Shown one piece after another: positions 43,745 through 53,034 of a DNA stretch of 64,000 nt. The translations under genes and the position numbers were made by a program. The stretch is from Vibrio coralliilyticus (GTDB lineage Bacteria > Pseudomonadota > Gammaproteobacteria > Enterobacterales > Vibrionaceae), in assembly GCF_024449095.1 (NCBI RefSeq), contig NZ_CP024627.1:1488001-1552000 (forward strand), in the 5' to 3' direction. Under the pieces are notes generated by a model. The model was given only the letters and a program-made list of their open reading frames with translations. It was not told the DNA's origin and did no database searches. Position 1 is the stretch's first letter. Each line of letters opens with the position of its first letter.

Positions 43745-44449
43745 ATGAATGATGAATTAATGACTCGTATGAAAAGTATAACGGCTGAAAAAGAGCACAC
43801 TAAGTCCGAAAACCTGACTTCGATACTGATTGAGGCGATTGTTGAGGGGCAATTAGCTCCCGGAAGTAAGATATCCGAGCCTGAGCTGGCGAAACGATTT
43901 GAGGTAAGCCGAGGTCCACTGCGAGAAGCCATCATGCGACTTGAGGGACTGGGGTTGATTGAGCGCATTCCTCATGTGGGGGCACGAGTGATTGCCTTCT
44001 CGCCTGAAAAACTGGTTGAAATCTACGCGGTTAGAGAGGCTTTAGAGGGTATGGCTGCGCGCTTGGCGGCACGTTATATCTCGCAGGAAGAGCTGCTGAG
44101 TTTGGAGCTATTGCTTGCTAAACACTCAAAGCACATTGATGAAGTTGCAGGTGCTTCTTACTTTCATCAGGAAGGCGACTTTGATTTTCACTATCGCATT
44201 ATTCAGGCGAGCCGCAATAGTAAGTTGATCGCGCTCTTATGTGATGAGCTGTATCACTTGCTGCGTATGTATCGATACCAATCGCCGCGTGCTCAATCCA
44301 GACCAAAAGAAGCGCTAAACGAACACAAATTTATCCTTCAGGCGATTCGTAATCGCGATGAAGAGTTGGCCGAAATGTTGATGAGAAGACATATCTCAGG
44401 CAGCAGACGGTTAATAGAGCAACAAATTTTACTTGCTGAAAATGACTAG
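43745..44449 (+). CDS. GntR/FCD-family regulator of the propionate operon
   Basis: The 234-residue protein has a winged-helix GntR domain at about 25-90 (GSKISEPELAKRFEVSRGPLREAIMRLEGLGLIERIPHVGARV) and a C-terminal FCD ligand-binding domain, with metal-type His residues in FHYRIIQASRNSKLI and MRRHISGS. In Vibrio and Shewanella the prp genes are typically headed by such a GntR regulator instead of the sigma-54 PrpR of E. coli. It is the first gene of the operon and only 12 bases from prpB. The ligand is probably a 2-methylcitrate-cycle intermediate. The start at 43745 has no strong ribosome site. Confidence 0.88.
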   Translation: MNDELMTRMKSITAEKEHTKSENLTSILIEAIVEGQLAPGSKISEPELAKRFEVSRGPLREAIMRLEGLGLIERIPHVGARVIAFSPEKLVEIYAVREALEGMAARLAARYISQEELLSLELLLAKHSKHIDEVAGASYFHQEGDFDFHYRIIQASRNSKLIALLCDELYHLLRMYRYQSPRAQSRPKEALNEHKFILQAIRNRDEELAEMLMRRHISGSRRLIEQQILLAEND

Positions 44450-44461
44450 AAGGAAACTGTC

Positions 44462-45358
44462 ATGAGTTTATCTCCAGGGGCGAAATTCAGAGACGCCGTA
44501 GAGCAAAATGATCCTTTGCAGATTGTCGGTACGATTAACCCATACTGCGCCATGATGGCGAAAAACATAGGTCACCAAGCGATCTATTTGTCAGGCGGCG
44601 GTATTGCCAATGCATCTTACGGTCTCCCTGATTTAGGAATCACGACCCTCAATGACGTCTTGGTCGATGTTGACCGCATTACTAACGCGTGTGATCTGCC
44701 TTTATTGGTGGATATCGACACTGGGTTTGGTGGCGCATTCAATATTGGGCGCACGATCAAAGCGATGGAAAAGGCCGGTGCTGCCGCTGTTCATATGGAA
44801 GATCAGGTGGCCCAAAAGCGTTGTGGTCACAGACCAAACAAAGCCATTGTCAGTCAACAGGAAATGGTTGATCGCGTTAAAGCAGCGGTAGATGCGCGCA
44901 ATGACGAGAGTTTCGTCATCATGGCTCGCACCGATGCGCTTGCAGTTGAAGGAATGGATAGCGCCATTGAACGAGCGATTGCCTGTGTTGAAGCTGGCGC
45001 GGACATGATCTTCCCAGAGGCGATGAACAAATTAGAGCAGTATTCACAGTTCTCTGAAGCGCTAAAGCAAGCGACCGGAAAACACGTGCCTATATTGGCG
45101 AACATTACCGAATTTGGCCAAACGCCATTGTACGGTAGTGAAGAGTTAGCCAAATCAAATGTTGATATGGTGCTGTATCCACTAAGTGCTTTCAGAGCAA
45201 TGAATAAAGCCGCAGAAATGGTTTATGCCCACCTGCTGAAAGAGGGAAATCAAGAAGCACTGCTTGACTCGATGCAAACGCGTAAAGAGCTCTATGCGCA
45301 CCTTAAGTACCATGATTACGAAGACAAATTAGATCAGCTGTTTTCAGAAGGAAAATAG
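44462..45358 (+). CDS. prpB: 2-methylisocitrate lyase PrpB
   Basis: The 298-residue protein has the isocitrate-lyase-superfamily barrel. [22 protein letters not shown] is the PrpB N-terminal block, VDIDTGFGG binds magnesium, and KRCGH carries the catalytic Cys. It splits 2-methylisocitrate into pyruvate and succinate, the last step of the methylcitrate cycle for propionyl-CoA use. It follows the regulator by 12 bases with a GGAA ribosome site. Confidence 0.97.
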   Translation: MSLSPGAKFRDAVEQNDPLQIVGTINPYCAMMAKNIGHQAIYLSGGGIANASYGLPDLGITTLNDVLVDVDRITNACDLPLLVDIDTGFGGAFNIGRTIKAMEKAGAAAVHMEDQVAQKRCGHRPNKAIVSQQEMVDRVKAAVDARNDESFVIMARTDALAVEGMDSAIERAIACVEAGADMIFPEAMNKLEQYSQFSEALKQATGKHVPILANITEFGQTPLYGSEELAKSNVDMVLYPLSAFRAMNKAAEMVYAHLLKEGNQEALLDSMQTRKELYAHLKYHDYEDKLDQLFSEGK

Positions 45359-45480
45359 CCAACGGAAACAAACGGAAGCCCAAGAAAAGTATCGGAAAAC
45401 TTTTAATTCAATAACGTGAAACTTGTCCGAACAGAAAATGCTCCATTCAGAGGGCAGAGCGGACAGAAAAGGAGTTCAAC

Positions 45481-46623
45481 ATGCCTCTATCATCGAAAAA
45501 GAATGAAGAGTTAGGTGGCGCAGGCCTACGAGGTCAAAGCGCCGGAAGCACTGCATTATGTACCGTCGGTAAAACAGGTACAGGTCTGACGTATCGTGGC
45601 TACGATATCACTGACTTGGCCAATAACGCACAGTTTGAAGAAGTAGCCCATCTACTGTTACGCGGTCACTTGCCAACACAGCAGGAGTTGGATGCATACA
45701 AAACACGTCTGATTGGTTTACGTGGCTTACCTGCTGAGCTAAAACAAGCTTTGGAACTGATTCCAGCAAGCGCTCACCCAATGGATGTGATGCGAACAGG
45801 TTGTTCTGTTCTTGGCAATCTTGAACAGGAAATGGATTTTTCTGAGCAACAAGATGCGACGGAACGAATGCTGGCGCTATTCCCAGCAATCATTTGTTAC
45901 TGGTACCGCTTCAGTCATGATGGCGTTCGAATTGATACCGAAGATCAGTCTCAAGATTGTATTGGTGGTTATTTTCTTAAAATGCTTACGGACAAAGAGC
46001 CGAGTGAATTGCATAAACAGGTTATGCATTGCTCGCTGATTCTCTATGCGGAGCACGAGTTTAACGCTTCAACGTTTGCGGCTCGTGTGTGTGCCTCGAC
46101 GTTGTCGGATATCCATTCTTGTATTACGGCTGCAATTGGTACTTTGCGTGGTCCACTCCATGGTGGAGCAAACGAAGCTGCGATGGAAATGATCGAAAAC
46201 TGGCAGACGCCTGATGAGGCAGAAACCAACATCATGCAGATGCTAGCCAATAAAGACAAGATTATGGGCTTTGGCCATGCTATCTATCGTGAAAGTGACC
46301 CTCGAAATGCATTAATCAAACGTTGGTCGAAAGAGCTCTCAGATAAAGTGGGCGATACACACCTCTATGCGGTCTCTGAGCGAGTCGAATCGGTGATGAA
46401 GCGCGAAAAGGGCTTGTTCTGTAACGCAGATTTCTTCCACGCTTCGGCGTACCACTTCATGGACATTCCAACCAAGCTGTTTACACCTATCTTCGTCATG
46501 AGCCGTCTGACTGGCTGGGCTGCGCACGTTTATGAGCAGCGTGCTAACAACCGCATTATTCGCCCAAGTGCGGATTACACGGGTCCTGAGCATCAGGATT
46601 GGGTTCCTATCGAAAAGAGGTAA
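45481..46623 (+). CDS. prpC: 2-methylcitrate synthase PrpC
   Basis: The 380-residue citrate-synthase-family protein has GLRGQSAGSTALCTVGKTGTGLTYRGYDI at the start, GPLHGGANEAAMEMIE with the catalytic His, and MGFGHAIYRESDPRN with the second His. The catalytic Asp lies in the C-terminal part. It condenses propionyl-CoA and oxaloacetate. The strong AAGGAG site lies seven bases upstream of the ATG. A 122-base spacer separates it from prpB. Confidence 0.96.
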   Translation: MPLSSKKNEELGGAGLRGQSAGSTALCTVGKTGTGLTYRGYDITDLANNAQFEEVAHLLLRGHLPTQQELDAYKTRLIGLRGLPAELKQALELIPASAHPMDVMRTGCSVLGNLEQEMDFSEQQDATERMLALFPAIICYWYRFSHDGVRIDTEDQSQDCIGGYFLKMLTDKEPSELHKQVMHCSLILYAEHEFNASTFAARVCASTLSDIHSCITAAIGTLRGPLHGGANEAAMEMIENWQTPDEAETNIMQMLANKDKIMGFGHAIYRESDPRNALIKRWSKELSDKVGDTHLYAVSERVESVMKREKGLFCNADFFHASAYHFMDIPTKLFTPIFVMSRLTGWAAHVYEQRANNRIIRPSADYTGPEHQDWVPIEKR

Positions 46624-46638
46624 CACCCAGTTACCCAA

Positions 46639-46668
46639 GAGCCTCCTTGCCAGCTTGTAGGGAGGCTC
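46639..46668 (+). other. hairpin between prpC and acnD
   Basis: GAGCCTCC (46639-46646) pairs perfectly with GGAGGCTC (46661-46668) around a 14-base loop. No T run follows, so it is not a standard terminator. It may shield the prpC mRNA end or be an RNA processing site. Confidence 0.5.
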
Positions 46669-46703
46669 GGATACCCGAATATTATCTGAATGGAAGCAAT
46701 GAT

Positions 46704-49295
46704 ATGAGTAGTACAGTGAATTCAAAATATCGTAAGCCGCTTCCGGGATCTGATCTTGATTTTTTCGATGCCCGAGAAGCAGTCAATGATATTACGCCAG
46801 GAGCTTATGAGACGCTCCCTTACACGTCGAGAGTTCTTGCCGAACAATTAGTGCGACGATGTGATCCTGAGTCGCTCACGGCCTCTCTTAAACAACTGAT
46901 TGATCGCAAACGCGATTTAGATTTTCCTTGGTACCCAGCACGCGTGGTTTGTCACGATATTTTGGGACAAACCGCTTTGGTTGATTTAGCCGGTTTACGT
47001 GATGCAATTGCAGACCAAGGAGGTGACCCTGCCAAAGTGAACCCTGTAGTGGAAACCCAACTGATCGTCGACCACTCTCTAGCGGTGGAGCATGCAGGTT
47101 TTGAACCCGATGCGTTCGAGAAAAACCGCGCGATTGAAGAGCGTCGCAACGAAGACCGTTTTCATTTTATCGAGTGGTGTAAAACGGCATTCGAAAACGT
47201 CAGTGTTATTCCTGCAGGGAACGGCATTATGCATCAGATTAATCTGGAAAAAATGTCGCCTGTAGTGCAAGCCAAGCAAGGTATTGCTTACCCAGATACC
47301 TGTATCGGGACTGACAGTCATACCCCGCATGTAGACGCGTTAGGTGTTATTGCCATTGGTGTTGGCGGGCTTGAAGCTGAAACGGTAATGTTAGGCCGAC
47401 CATCAATGATGCGCCTACCGGATATTGTGGGTGTTAAGCTCACCGGTAAACGCCAGCCCGGTATTACGGCAACGGATATCGTTCTAGCTATCACTGAGTT
47501 TCTACGAAATGAGCGTGTTGTCTCATCGTACCTTGAGTTCTTCGGTGAAGGTGCCAGTGACCTAACGATTGGTGATCGTGCAACCATTTCCAATATGACG
47601 CCTGAATACGGTGCGACAGCAGGCATGTTCTACATTGATGAACAAACGCTTACCTACCTAAAATTGACGGGGCGAGATGAAAAGCAAGTTGAACTGGTTG
47701 AGAACTATGCCAAGCAAACAGGCCTTTGGGCTGATGATTTAGATACGGCGCAATACGAACGAGTGCTTGAGTTTGATTTGTCTGCAGTGACACGCAATAT
47801 GGCCGGCCCTTCGAATCCACATCGCCGCTTGCCAACGTCAGAGCTAGCTTCACAAGGTATTGCAGGCCAGTGGCAAGAGAGTGAAGGTCAATTGCCCGAT
47901 GGTGCGGTAATTATTGCAGCGATCACCTCCTGTACTAACACCAGTAACCCAAGAAACGTTGTCGCTGCTGGTTTGGTCGCTAAGAAAGCCAACCAATTGG
48001 GCCTTGTACGCAAGCCATGGGTGAAGTCGTCTTTCGCTCCGGGTTCAAAAGTTGCGAAGTTGTATCTTGAAGAAGCCGGTTTGCTTGAAGAGATGGAAAA
48101 ACTTGGCTTTGGCATCGTCGCGTATGCGTGTACGACATGTAACGGGATGAGTGGGGCGTTAGACCCTGAGATTCAGCAAGAAATCATTGACCGAGATTTA
48201 TATTCGACGGCTGTACTTTCTGGTAACCGCAACTTCGACGGGCGTATCCATCCTTACGCGAAACAAGCATTTTTGGCGTCACCGCCTTTGGTCGTTGCTT
48301 ATGCGTTGGCAGGGACGATTCGCTTCGATATCGAGCGAGATCCTCTGGGTACAGACTCTGAGGGCAAGCCTATCTACCTCAATGACCTCTGGCCAACTGA
48401 CGAAGAAATTGACGCGGTAGTGGGTAAGTACGTTAGACCTGAGCAGTTTAATCAAGTTTATATTCAAATGTTTAAGCTTGATGATGAACAAAGCAACAGC
48501 AATCCTTTGTATGACTGGCGGCCTCAAAGTACATACATTCGCAGACCTCCTTATTGGGAAGGCGCATTGGCGGGTGAAAGAACACTGTCCGCAATGAGGC
48601 CTCTAGCAATACTTGGTGACAACATTACAACCGACCATTTGTCTCCCTCTAACGCTATTCTTGCATCCAGCGCTGCAGGTGAGTACCTAGCGAAAATGGG
48701 AGTTCCTGAAGAAGACTTCAACTCCTACGCGACTCACCGAGGAGATCACCTTACCGCGCAGCGTGCGACCTTTGCGAATCCTAAGTTATTTAACGAAATG
48801 GTGAGAGACAAAGGCGAAGTTGTTCAGGGGTCTCTGGCTCGTATTGAGCCTGAAGGAAAGGTCATGCGTATGTGGGAAGCTATCGAAACCTACATGAACC
48901 GAAAACAACCCCTTATTGTTGTTGCAGGAGCCGATTATGGTCAGGGCTCATCTCGTGACTGGGCGGCAAAAGGTGTTCGCTTGGCAGGCGTCGAAGCTAT
49001 TGTTGCCGAAGGTTTTGAGCGTATCCACAGGACCAATCTCGTTGGAATGGGCGTGCTACCTTTGCAGTTTAAAGAGGGAGTCAACCGTAAATCATTAATG
49101 CTTGATGGCACAGAACTTTATGATGTCGTCGGAGATATTAAACCGGGTACGGATCTCGCCTTGGTGATTACTCGTAAAAATGGCGAAAAACTCGACGTTT
49201 CGGTTACTTGCCGCCTTGATACCGCCGACGAAGTCTCTGTTTACAACGCGGGTGGTGTATTGCAACGCTTCGCTCAAGACTTTCTGGCTCAATAA
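46704..49295 (+). CDS. acnD: Fe/S-dependent 2-methylcitrate dehydratase AcnD
   Basis: About 863 residues of aconitase-family enzyme starting MSSTVNSKYRKPLPGSDLD. I chose the ATG at 46704, which has GGAAG upstream. The longer frame from 46599 would overlap prpC. The iron-sulfur cluster cysteines sit in SCTNTSNP and ACTTCNGMSG, and the active-site swivel domain has DYGQGSSRDWAAKG. With PrpF it replaces PrpD in the methylcitrate cycle. In this route AcnD dehydrates 2-methylcitrate and PrpF supports isomerisation. Confidence 0.95.
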   Translation: MSSTVNSKYRKPLPGSDLDFFDAREAVNDITPGAYETLPYTSRVLAEQLVRRCDPESLTASLKQLIDRKRDLDFPWYPARVVCHDILGQTALVDLAGLRDAIADQGGDPAKVNPVVETQLIVDHSLAVEHAGFEPDAFEKNRAIEERRNEDRFHFIEWCKTAFENVSVIPAGNGIMHQINLEKMSPVVQAKQGIAYPDTCIGTDSHTPHVDALGVIAIGVGGLEAETVMLGRPSMMRLPDIVGVKLTGKRQPGITATDIVLAITEFLRNERVVSSYLEFFGEGASDLTIGDRATISNMTPEYGATAGMFYIDEQTLTYLKLTGRDEKQVELVENYAKQTGLWADDLDTAQYERVLEFDLSAVTRNMAGPSNPHRRLPTSELASQGIAGQWQESEGQLPDGAVIIAAITSCTNTSNPRNVVAAGLVAKKANQLGLVRKPWVKSSFAPGSKVAKLYLEEAGLLEEMEKLGFGIVAYACTTCNGMSGALDPEIQQEIIDRDLYSTAVLSGNRNFDGRIHPYAKQAFLASPPLVVAYALAGTIRFDIERDPLGTDSEGKPIYLNDLWPTDEEIDAVVGKYVRPEQFNQVYIQMFKLDDEQSNSNPLYDWRPQSTYIRRPPYWEGALAGERTLSAMRPLAILGDNITTDHLSPSNAILASSAAGEYLAKMGVPEEDFNSYATHRGDHLTAQRATFANPKLFNEMVRDKGEVVQGSLARIEPEGKVMRMWEAIETYMNRKQPLIVVAGADYGQGSSRDWAAKGVRLAGVEAIVAEGFERIHRTNLVGMGVLPLQFKEGVNRKSLMLDGTELYDVVGDIKPGTDLALVITRKNGEKLDVSVTCRLDTADEVSVYNAGGVLQRFAQDFLAQ

Positions 49296-49304
49296 GGAGT
49301 GATT

Positions 49305-50495
49305 ATGAGTAACATTAGACCGAGCCAGATAAAAATTGCCGCGACCTATATGCGAGGTGGTACGAGTAAAGGTGTGTTCTTTAATCTTTCTGATTTACCC
49401 GAGGTGGCGCAAAAACCGGGAAAGGTCCGCGATGCGTTGCTGCTAAGAGTCATTGGTAGCCCAGATCCCTATGCCAAACAAATCGACGGTATGGGAGGGG
49501 CAACTTCGAGTACAAGCAAAACCGTTATTGTTTCTCCGAGCAGTCAGCCAGAGCACGATGTAGATTACCTATTTGGGCAAGTTTCCATTGATAAGCCTTT
49601 TGTTGATTGGAGCGGAAATTGCGGAAACCTATCGGCAGCGGTTGGCCCATTCGCGATTCATGCTGGGCTAATCCCTGCAGAGCGTATCCCGGAAAATGGT
49701 GTGGTTGCTGTGAGAGTTTGGCAGGCCAATATCGGAAAAACGATTGTCATTCACGTACCTATCCGCAATGGACTTGTTCAAGAAACTGGAGACTTTGAGC
49801 TAGACGGGGTGACTTTTCCTGCTGCTGAAATTCAAGTGGATTTCATGCACCCTGCAGCGGGCGATGGAAGCATGTTTCCAACGGGAAATTTAGTCGATGA
49901 TCTTGAAGTACCTGAGGTTGGTACATTTAACGCTACTTTGATTAATGCTGGCATCCCAACGATTTTTATTGATGCCGATGCCCTTGGTTACTCCGGCACT
50001 GAGCTTCAACAAGATATCAATAGTGACGAGTTAGCATTAGCACGATTTGAAAAAATCCGAGCTTATGGCGCACTCAAAATGGGGCTTATCGATAAGGTCG
50101 AAGAAGCGGAATCTCGCCAACATACCCCTAAGGTGGCTTTTGTCAGCAAAGCGAAGAGTTATCAAGCCTCAAGCGGAAAACAGGTTGATGAAAATGACGT
50201 AGATCTGCTGGTGAGAGCTTTATCTATGGGCCAGTTACATCACGCAATGATGGGAACAGCCGCAGTTGCCATTGCTTCAGCTTCTTGTGTGCCGGGGACA
50301 TTAGTCAATTTGGCCGCTGGAGGCGGTGAGAAGCATTCAGTGACTTTTGGGCATCCGTCCGGAACGCTAAAAGTAGGCGCTAGGGCCACTCATTCAAACC
50401 AAGGCTGGGTAGTAGAAAAAGCCGCAATGAGCCGAAGCGCTCGTATTTTGATGGAGGGGTTTGTGCGTGTTCCCTCCAATGTCTTTGAAGAATAA
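49305..50495 (+). CDS. prpF: AcnD-accessory protein PrpF
   Basis: About 396 residues. The ATG at 49305 has AAGGAG at 49294-49299, better than the in-frame GTG at 49299. The protein has the PrpF/diaminopimelate-epimerase-like fold, with TYMRGGTSKGVFFN at the start, DWSGNCGNLSAAVGPFAI in the middle and VNLAAGGGEKHSVTFGHPSG near the end. It isomerises the AcnD product so aconitase-type rehydration can follow. It is nine bases from acnD. Confidence 0.95.
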   Translation: MSNIRPSQIKIAATYMRGGTSKGVFFNLSDLPEVAQKPGKVRDALLLRVIGSPDPYAKQIDGMGGATSSTSKTVIVSPSSQPEHDVDYLFGQVSIDKPFVDWSGNCGNLSAAVGPFAIHAGLIPAERIPENGVVAVRVWQANIGKTIVIHVPIRNGLVQETGDFELDGVTFPAAEIQVDFMHPAAGDGSMFPTGNLVDDLEVPEVGTFNATLINAGIPTIFIDADALGYSGTELQQDINSDELALARFEKIRAYGALKMGLIDKVEEAESRQHTPKVAFVSKAKSYQASSGKQVDENDVDLLVRALSMGQLHHAMMGTAAVAIASASCVPGTLVNLAAGGGEKHSVTFGHPSGTLKVGARATHSNQGWVVEKAAMSRSARILMEGFVRVPSNVFEE

Positions 50496-50552
50496 ATCTC
50501 GTCGGTAACAAACCCGATGTAAGTAATGTCAGGACATACTGGAGGAAGCATT

Positions 50553-52430
50553 ATGTCTGCATATCAGAAAGAATACCTTTGGGCACAGGAAAACCCACAG
50601 CAATTTTGGAAAGCGCAAGCCGAGCAATTGGACTGGTTTGAGCAACCAAAGACCATTTTGCAAAAGGATGAGAACGGTATTGAACGTTGGTTCCCTGATG
50701 GTGTGCTTAACACTTGTTGGCTGGCACTCGATTACCACTGTGAACAAGGAAGAGGGGAGACAACAGCACTGATCTATGACTCTCCTGTCACTGGTAACAA
50801 GCAAAAGTACACATATAAAGCACTTAGGGATAAGGTCGCTAAGATCGCTGGGATGCTAGCAGAGCAAGGGGTGGAGAAAGGCGATCGGGTTGTTATCTAC
50901 ATGCCAATGATTCCAGAAGCCGCAATGGCGATGTTGGCATGTGCACGATTAGGGGCCATTCACTCGGTGGTATTTGGCGGCTTTGCACCCAATGAGCTTG
51001 CGGTACGGATAGAAGACGCAGAGCCAAAAGTTATCATGACAGCGTCTTGTGGTATCGAGATCAATAAAGTCATCCCTTATAAACCTATGGTTGATAAAGC
51101 AGTGATGGATAGCCGTTGGAAACCAGAAAAGGTTTTGGTATTACAACGCCCACAGTGTGAGGCTGAATTAAGTCAGGCGAGAGACGTGGATTGGATGCAG
51201 GCGTATAACAACGCTTTACCTCACGCGTGTGTACCGGTTCTGGCCACTGATCCGCTCTATATTCTTTATACGTCGGGTACAACCGGAAAACCAAAAGGAG
51301 TCGTGCGTGACAATGGAGGCCACGCTGTCGCGATGAAGTACTCAATGAGTGCCATTTACAACGTTCCTCAGGATGGTGTTTACTGGGCTGCTTCTGATGT
51401 GGGCTGGGTAGTCGGGCATTCTTATATCGTCTATGCGCCGCTCATTCATGGCTGCACAACGATTTTGTTTGAAGGCAAGCCTGTTAGAACGCCAAACCCT
51501 GGCGCCTTTTGGCGCGTGTGTGAAGAGTACAAGGTCGATGTATTGTTCTCTGCGCCAACTGCTTTCCGTGCCATCAAGAAAGAAGATCCAGAGGGTAATC
51601 ACCTTAAGCAATATGACCTGTCGAATCTGAAAACCATCTTTATGGCGGGGGAACGTTTAGACCCTCCAACCTTGGAGTGGGTAGAAAGTAAAACCGACAA
51701 ACCGGTTGTAGACCATTGGTGGCAAACGGAGACAGGTTGGGCAATTGCGGGTAACCCAACGGGGATTGAGTTGATGTCTGTTAAAGCAGGTTCAGCGACT
51801 AAACCCATCCCCGGTTATCAGGTTAAAATATTGGATGAGCTAGGTGAGCCTGTCGCGCCGAATAAACAAGGTTTTGTTGCGTTGAAACGCCCATTACCAC
51901 CCAGCTGTTTACCTACCGTGTGGCGCAACCACGACCGATTCGAATCGGGATATCTGAGCCAGTTCCCAGGCTACTATGTGTCAGGTGATGGTGGTTACCT
52001 AGACGAAGACGGCTACCTGTTTATTATGGGCCGTATCGATGATGTGATTAATGTCGCCGGACATCGATTGTCGACCGGCGAAATGGAAGAAATTGTTGGT
52101 GGCCATCCGGCTATCGCGGAATGTGCGGTTGTTGGTGTGCATGATGACTTAAAAGGTCAGCTACCATTAGGGTTTGTGGTACTAAAAGACGGCGTCAAAG
52201 TCGATGACATGCAACTTGAAGGTGAGCTCGTGGGTAAGGTACGCGATGAAATAGGCGCAGTTGCTTGCTTTAAGCACGCGCTGGTCGTTGAGCGTTTACC
52301 AAAAACTCGCTCGGGAAAAATCCTTCGTAAGACGATTCGACAAATAGCCGATGGGGAGAAATACACAGTTCCTTCAACCATTGACGATCCAACAAGTTTG
52401 GAAGAAATCCAAAAAGTGCTCGAATCATAG
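50553..52430 (+). CDS. prpE: propionyl-CoA synthetase PrpE
   Basis: About 625 residues from the ATG at 50553 with a GGAGGA ribosome site. It is an acyl-adenylate ligase with YTSGTTGKPKG as the AMP-binding loop, GWVVGHSYIVYAPL and WWQTETGWAI as central blocks and KTRSGKILRKTIRQI with the catalytic Lys. It activates propionate to propionyl-CoA. It is the last gene of the operon and is followed by a strong terminator. Confidence 0.95.
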   Translation: MSAYQKEYLWAQENPQQFWKAQAEQLDWFEQPKTILQKDENGIERWFPDGVLNTCWLALDYHCEQGRGETTALIYDSPVTGNKQKYTYKALRDKVAKIAGMLAEQGVEKGDRVVIYMPMIPEAAMAMLACARLGAIHSVVFGGFAPNELAVRIEDAEPKVIMTASCGIEINKVIPYKPMVDKAVMDSRWKPEKVLVLQRPQCEAELSQARDVDWMQAYNNALPHACVPVLATDPLYILYTSGTTGKPKGVVRDNGGHAVAMKYSMSAIYNVPQDGVYWAASDVGWVVGHSYIVYAPLIHGCTTILFEGKPVRTPNPGAFWRVCEEYKVDVLFSAPTAFRAIKKEDPEGNHLKQYDLSNLKTIFMAGERLDPPTLEWVESKTDKPVVDHWWQTETGWAIAGNPTGIELMSVKAGSATKPIPGYQVKILDELGEPVAPNKQGFVALKRPLPPSCLPTVWRNHDRFESGYLSQFPGYYVSGDGGYLDEDGYLFIMGRIDDVINVAGHRLSTGEMEEIVGGHPAIAECAVVGVHDDLKGQLPLGFVVLKDGVKVDDMQLEGELVGKVRDEIGAVACFKHALVVERLPKTRSGKILRKTIRQIADGEKYTVPSTIDDPTSLEEIQKVLES

Positions 52431-52459
52431 TTGAGACGGCGTCCCATAATCACGAATTA

Positions 52460-52483
52460 GCTCCTTTTTAAAGGGGCTTTTTT
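52460..52483 (+). terminator. terminator of the prp operon
   Basis: An 8-bp stem (GCTCCTTT / AAAGGGGC, with one G-T pair; 52460-52467 and 52470-52477) is followed at once by a run of T residues. It lies 30 bases past the prpE stop. Confidence 0.85.
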
Positions 52484-52542
52484 GTTGATAATTTTTCACA
52501 TTCGACTCACACTGTGCCTTTATTTGTGACGCGAAAATAATT

Positions 52543-53019
52543 ATGCACAAAGTAGAAATCAGGGTGGCTCAAGCGCGGGATTTAGAGCGGCTTAATGATC
52601 TGATGTTCAGATTGCATGATGAGCACCATAACCAATGCTCGGAGCATTTCAAGGCGGCTGAAGAAATTGAGCAGGAAAAAAGCATCGCTCGATACCTAGA
52701 TGATCCAGAATGCATTGTGCTTGTTGCGTCTAGTCAGCAACAGGTAGTGGGATTTGTATCTGGTCACTTTTGTGAATTGATTTCTAGTGTCAGTAAACCC
52801 GTGCAAATGGGCAGTGTTGATGAACTTTATGTATTGCCTGAATGTCGTAAGTTGGGCATTGCCAAACAGCTTTGTGAGTCGATAGAACAACGTTTTGACG
52901 ACTACGGAGTGAAACAGATATTTGTTGAAGTATGGAACTTCAATCGCGTGGCATTGAATTTTTATAAAGAAGTCGGATTCGAACATCATATCCATTGGCT
53001 GCGTAAACCAGTGGGTTAA
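52543..53019 (+). CDS. GNAT-family N-acetyltransferase
   Basis: The 158-residue protein has the GNAT fold: an N-terminal VEIRVAQARDLERLNDLMFRL, the core strand IVLVASSQQQVVGFVSG, then the acetyl-CoA loop VLPECRKLGIAKQLCES and the FYKEVGFEH C-terminal motif. The substrate is not evident. It stands alone 112 bases past prpE and 15 bases before the NUDIX/PAP2 gene. Confidence 0.85.
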   Translation: MHKVEIRVAQARDLERLNDLMFRLHDEHHNQCSEHFKAAEEIEQEKSIARYLDDPECIVLVASSQQQVVGFVSGHFCELISSVSKPVQMGSVDELYVLPECRKLGIAKQLCESIEQRFDDYGVKQIFVEVWNFNRVALNFYKEVGFEHHIHWLRKPVG

Positions 53020-53034
53020 ATCAAGAAGTAGTCA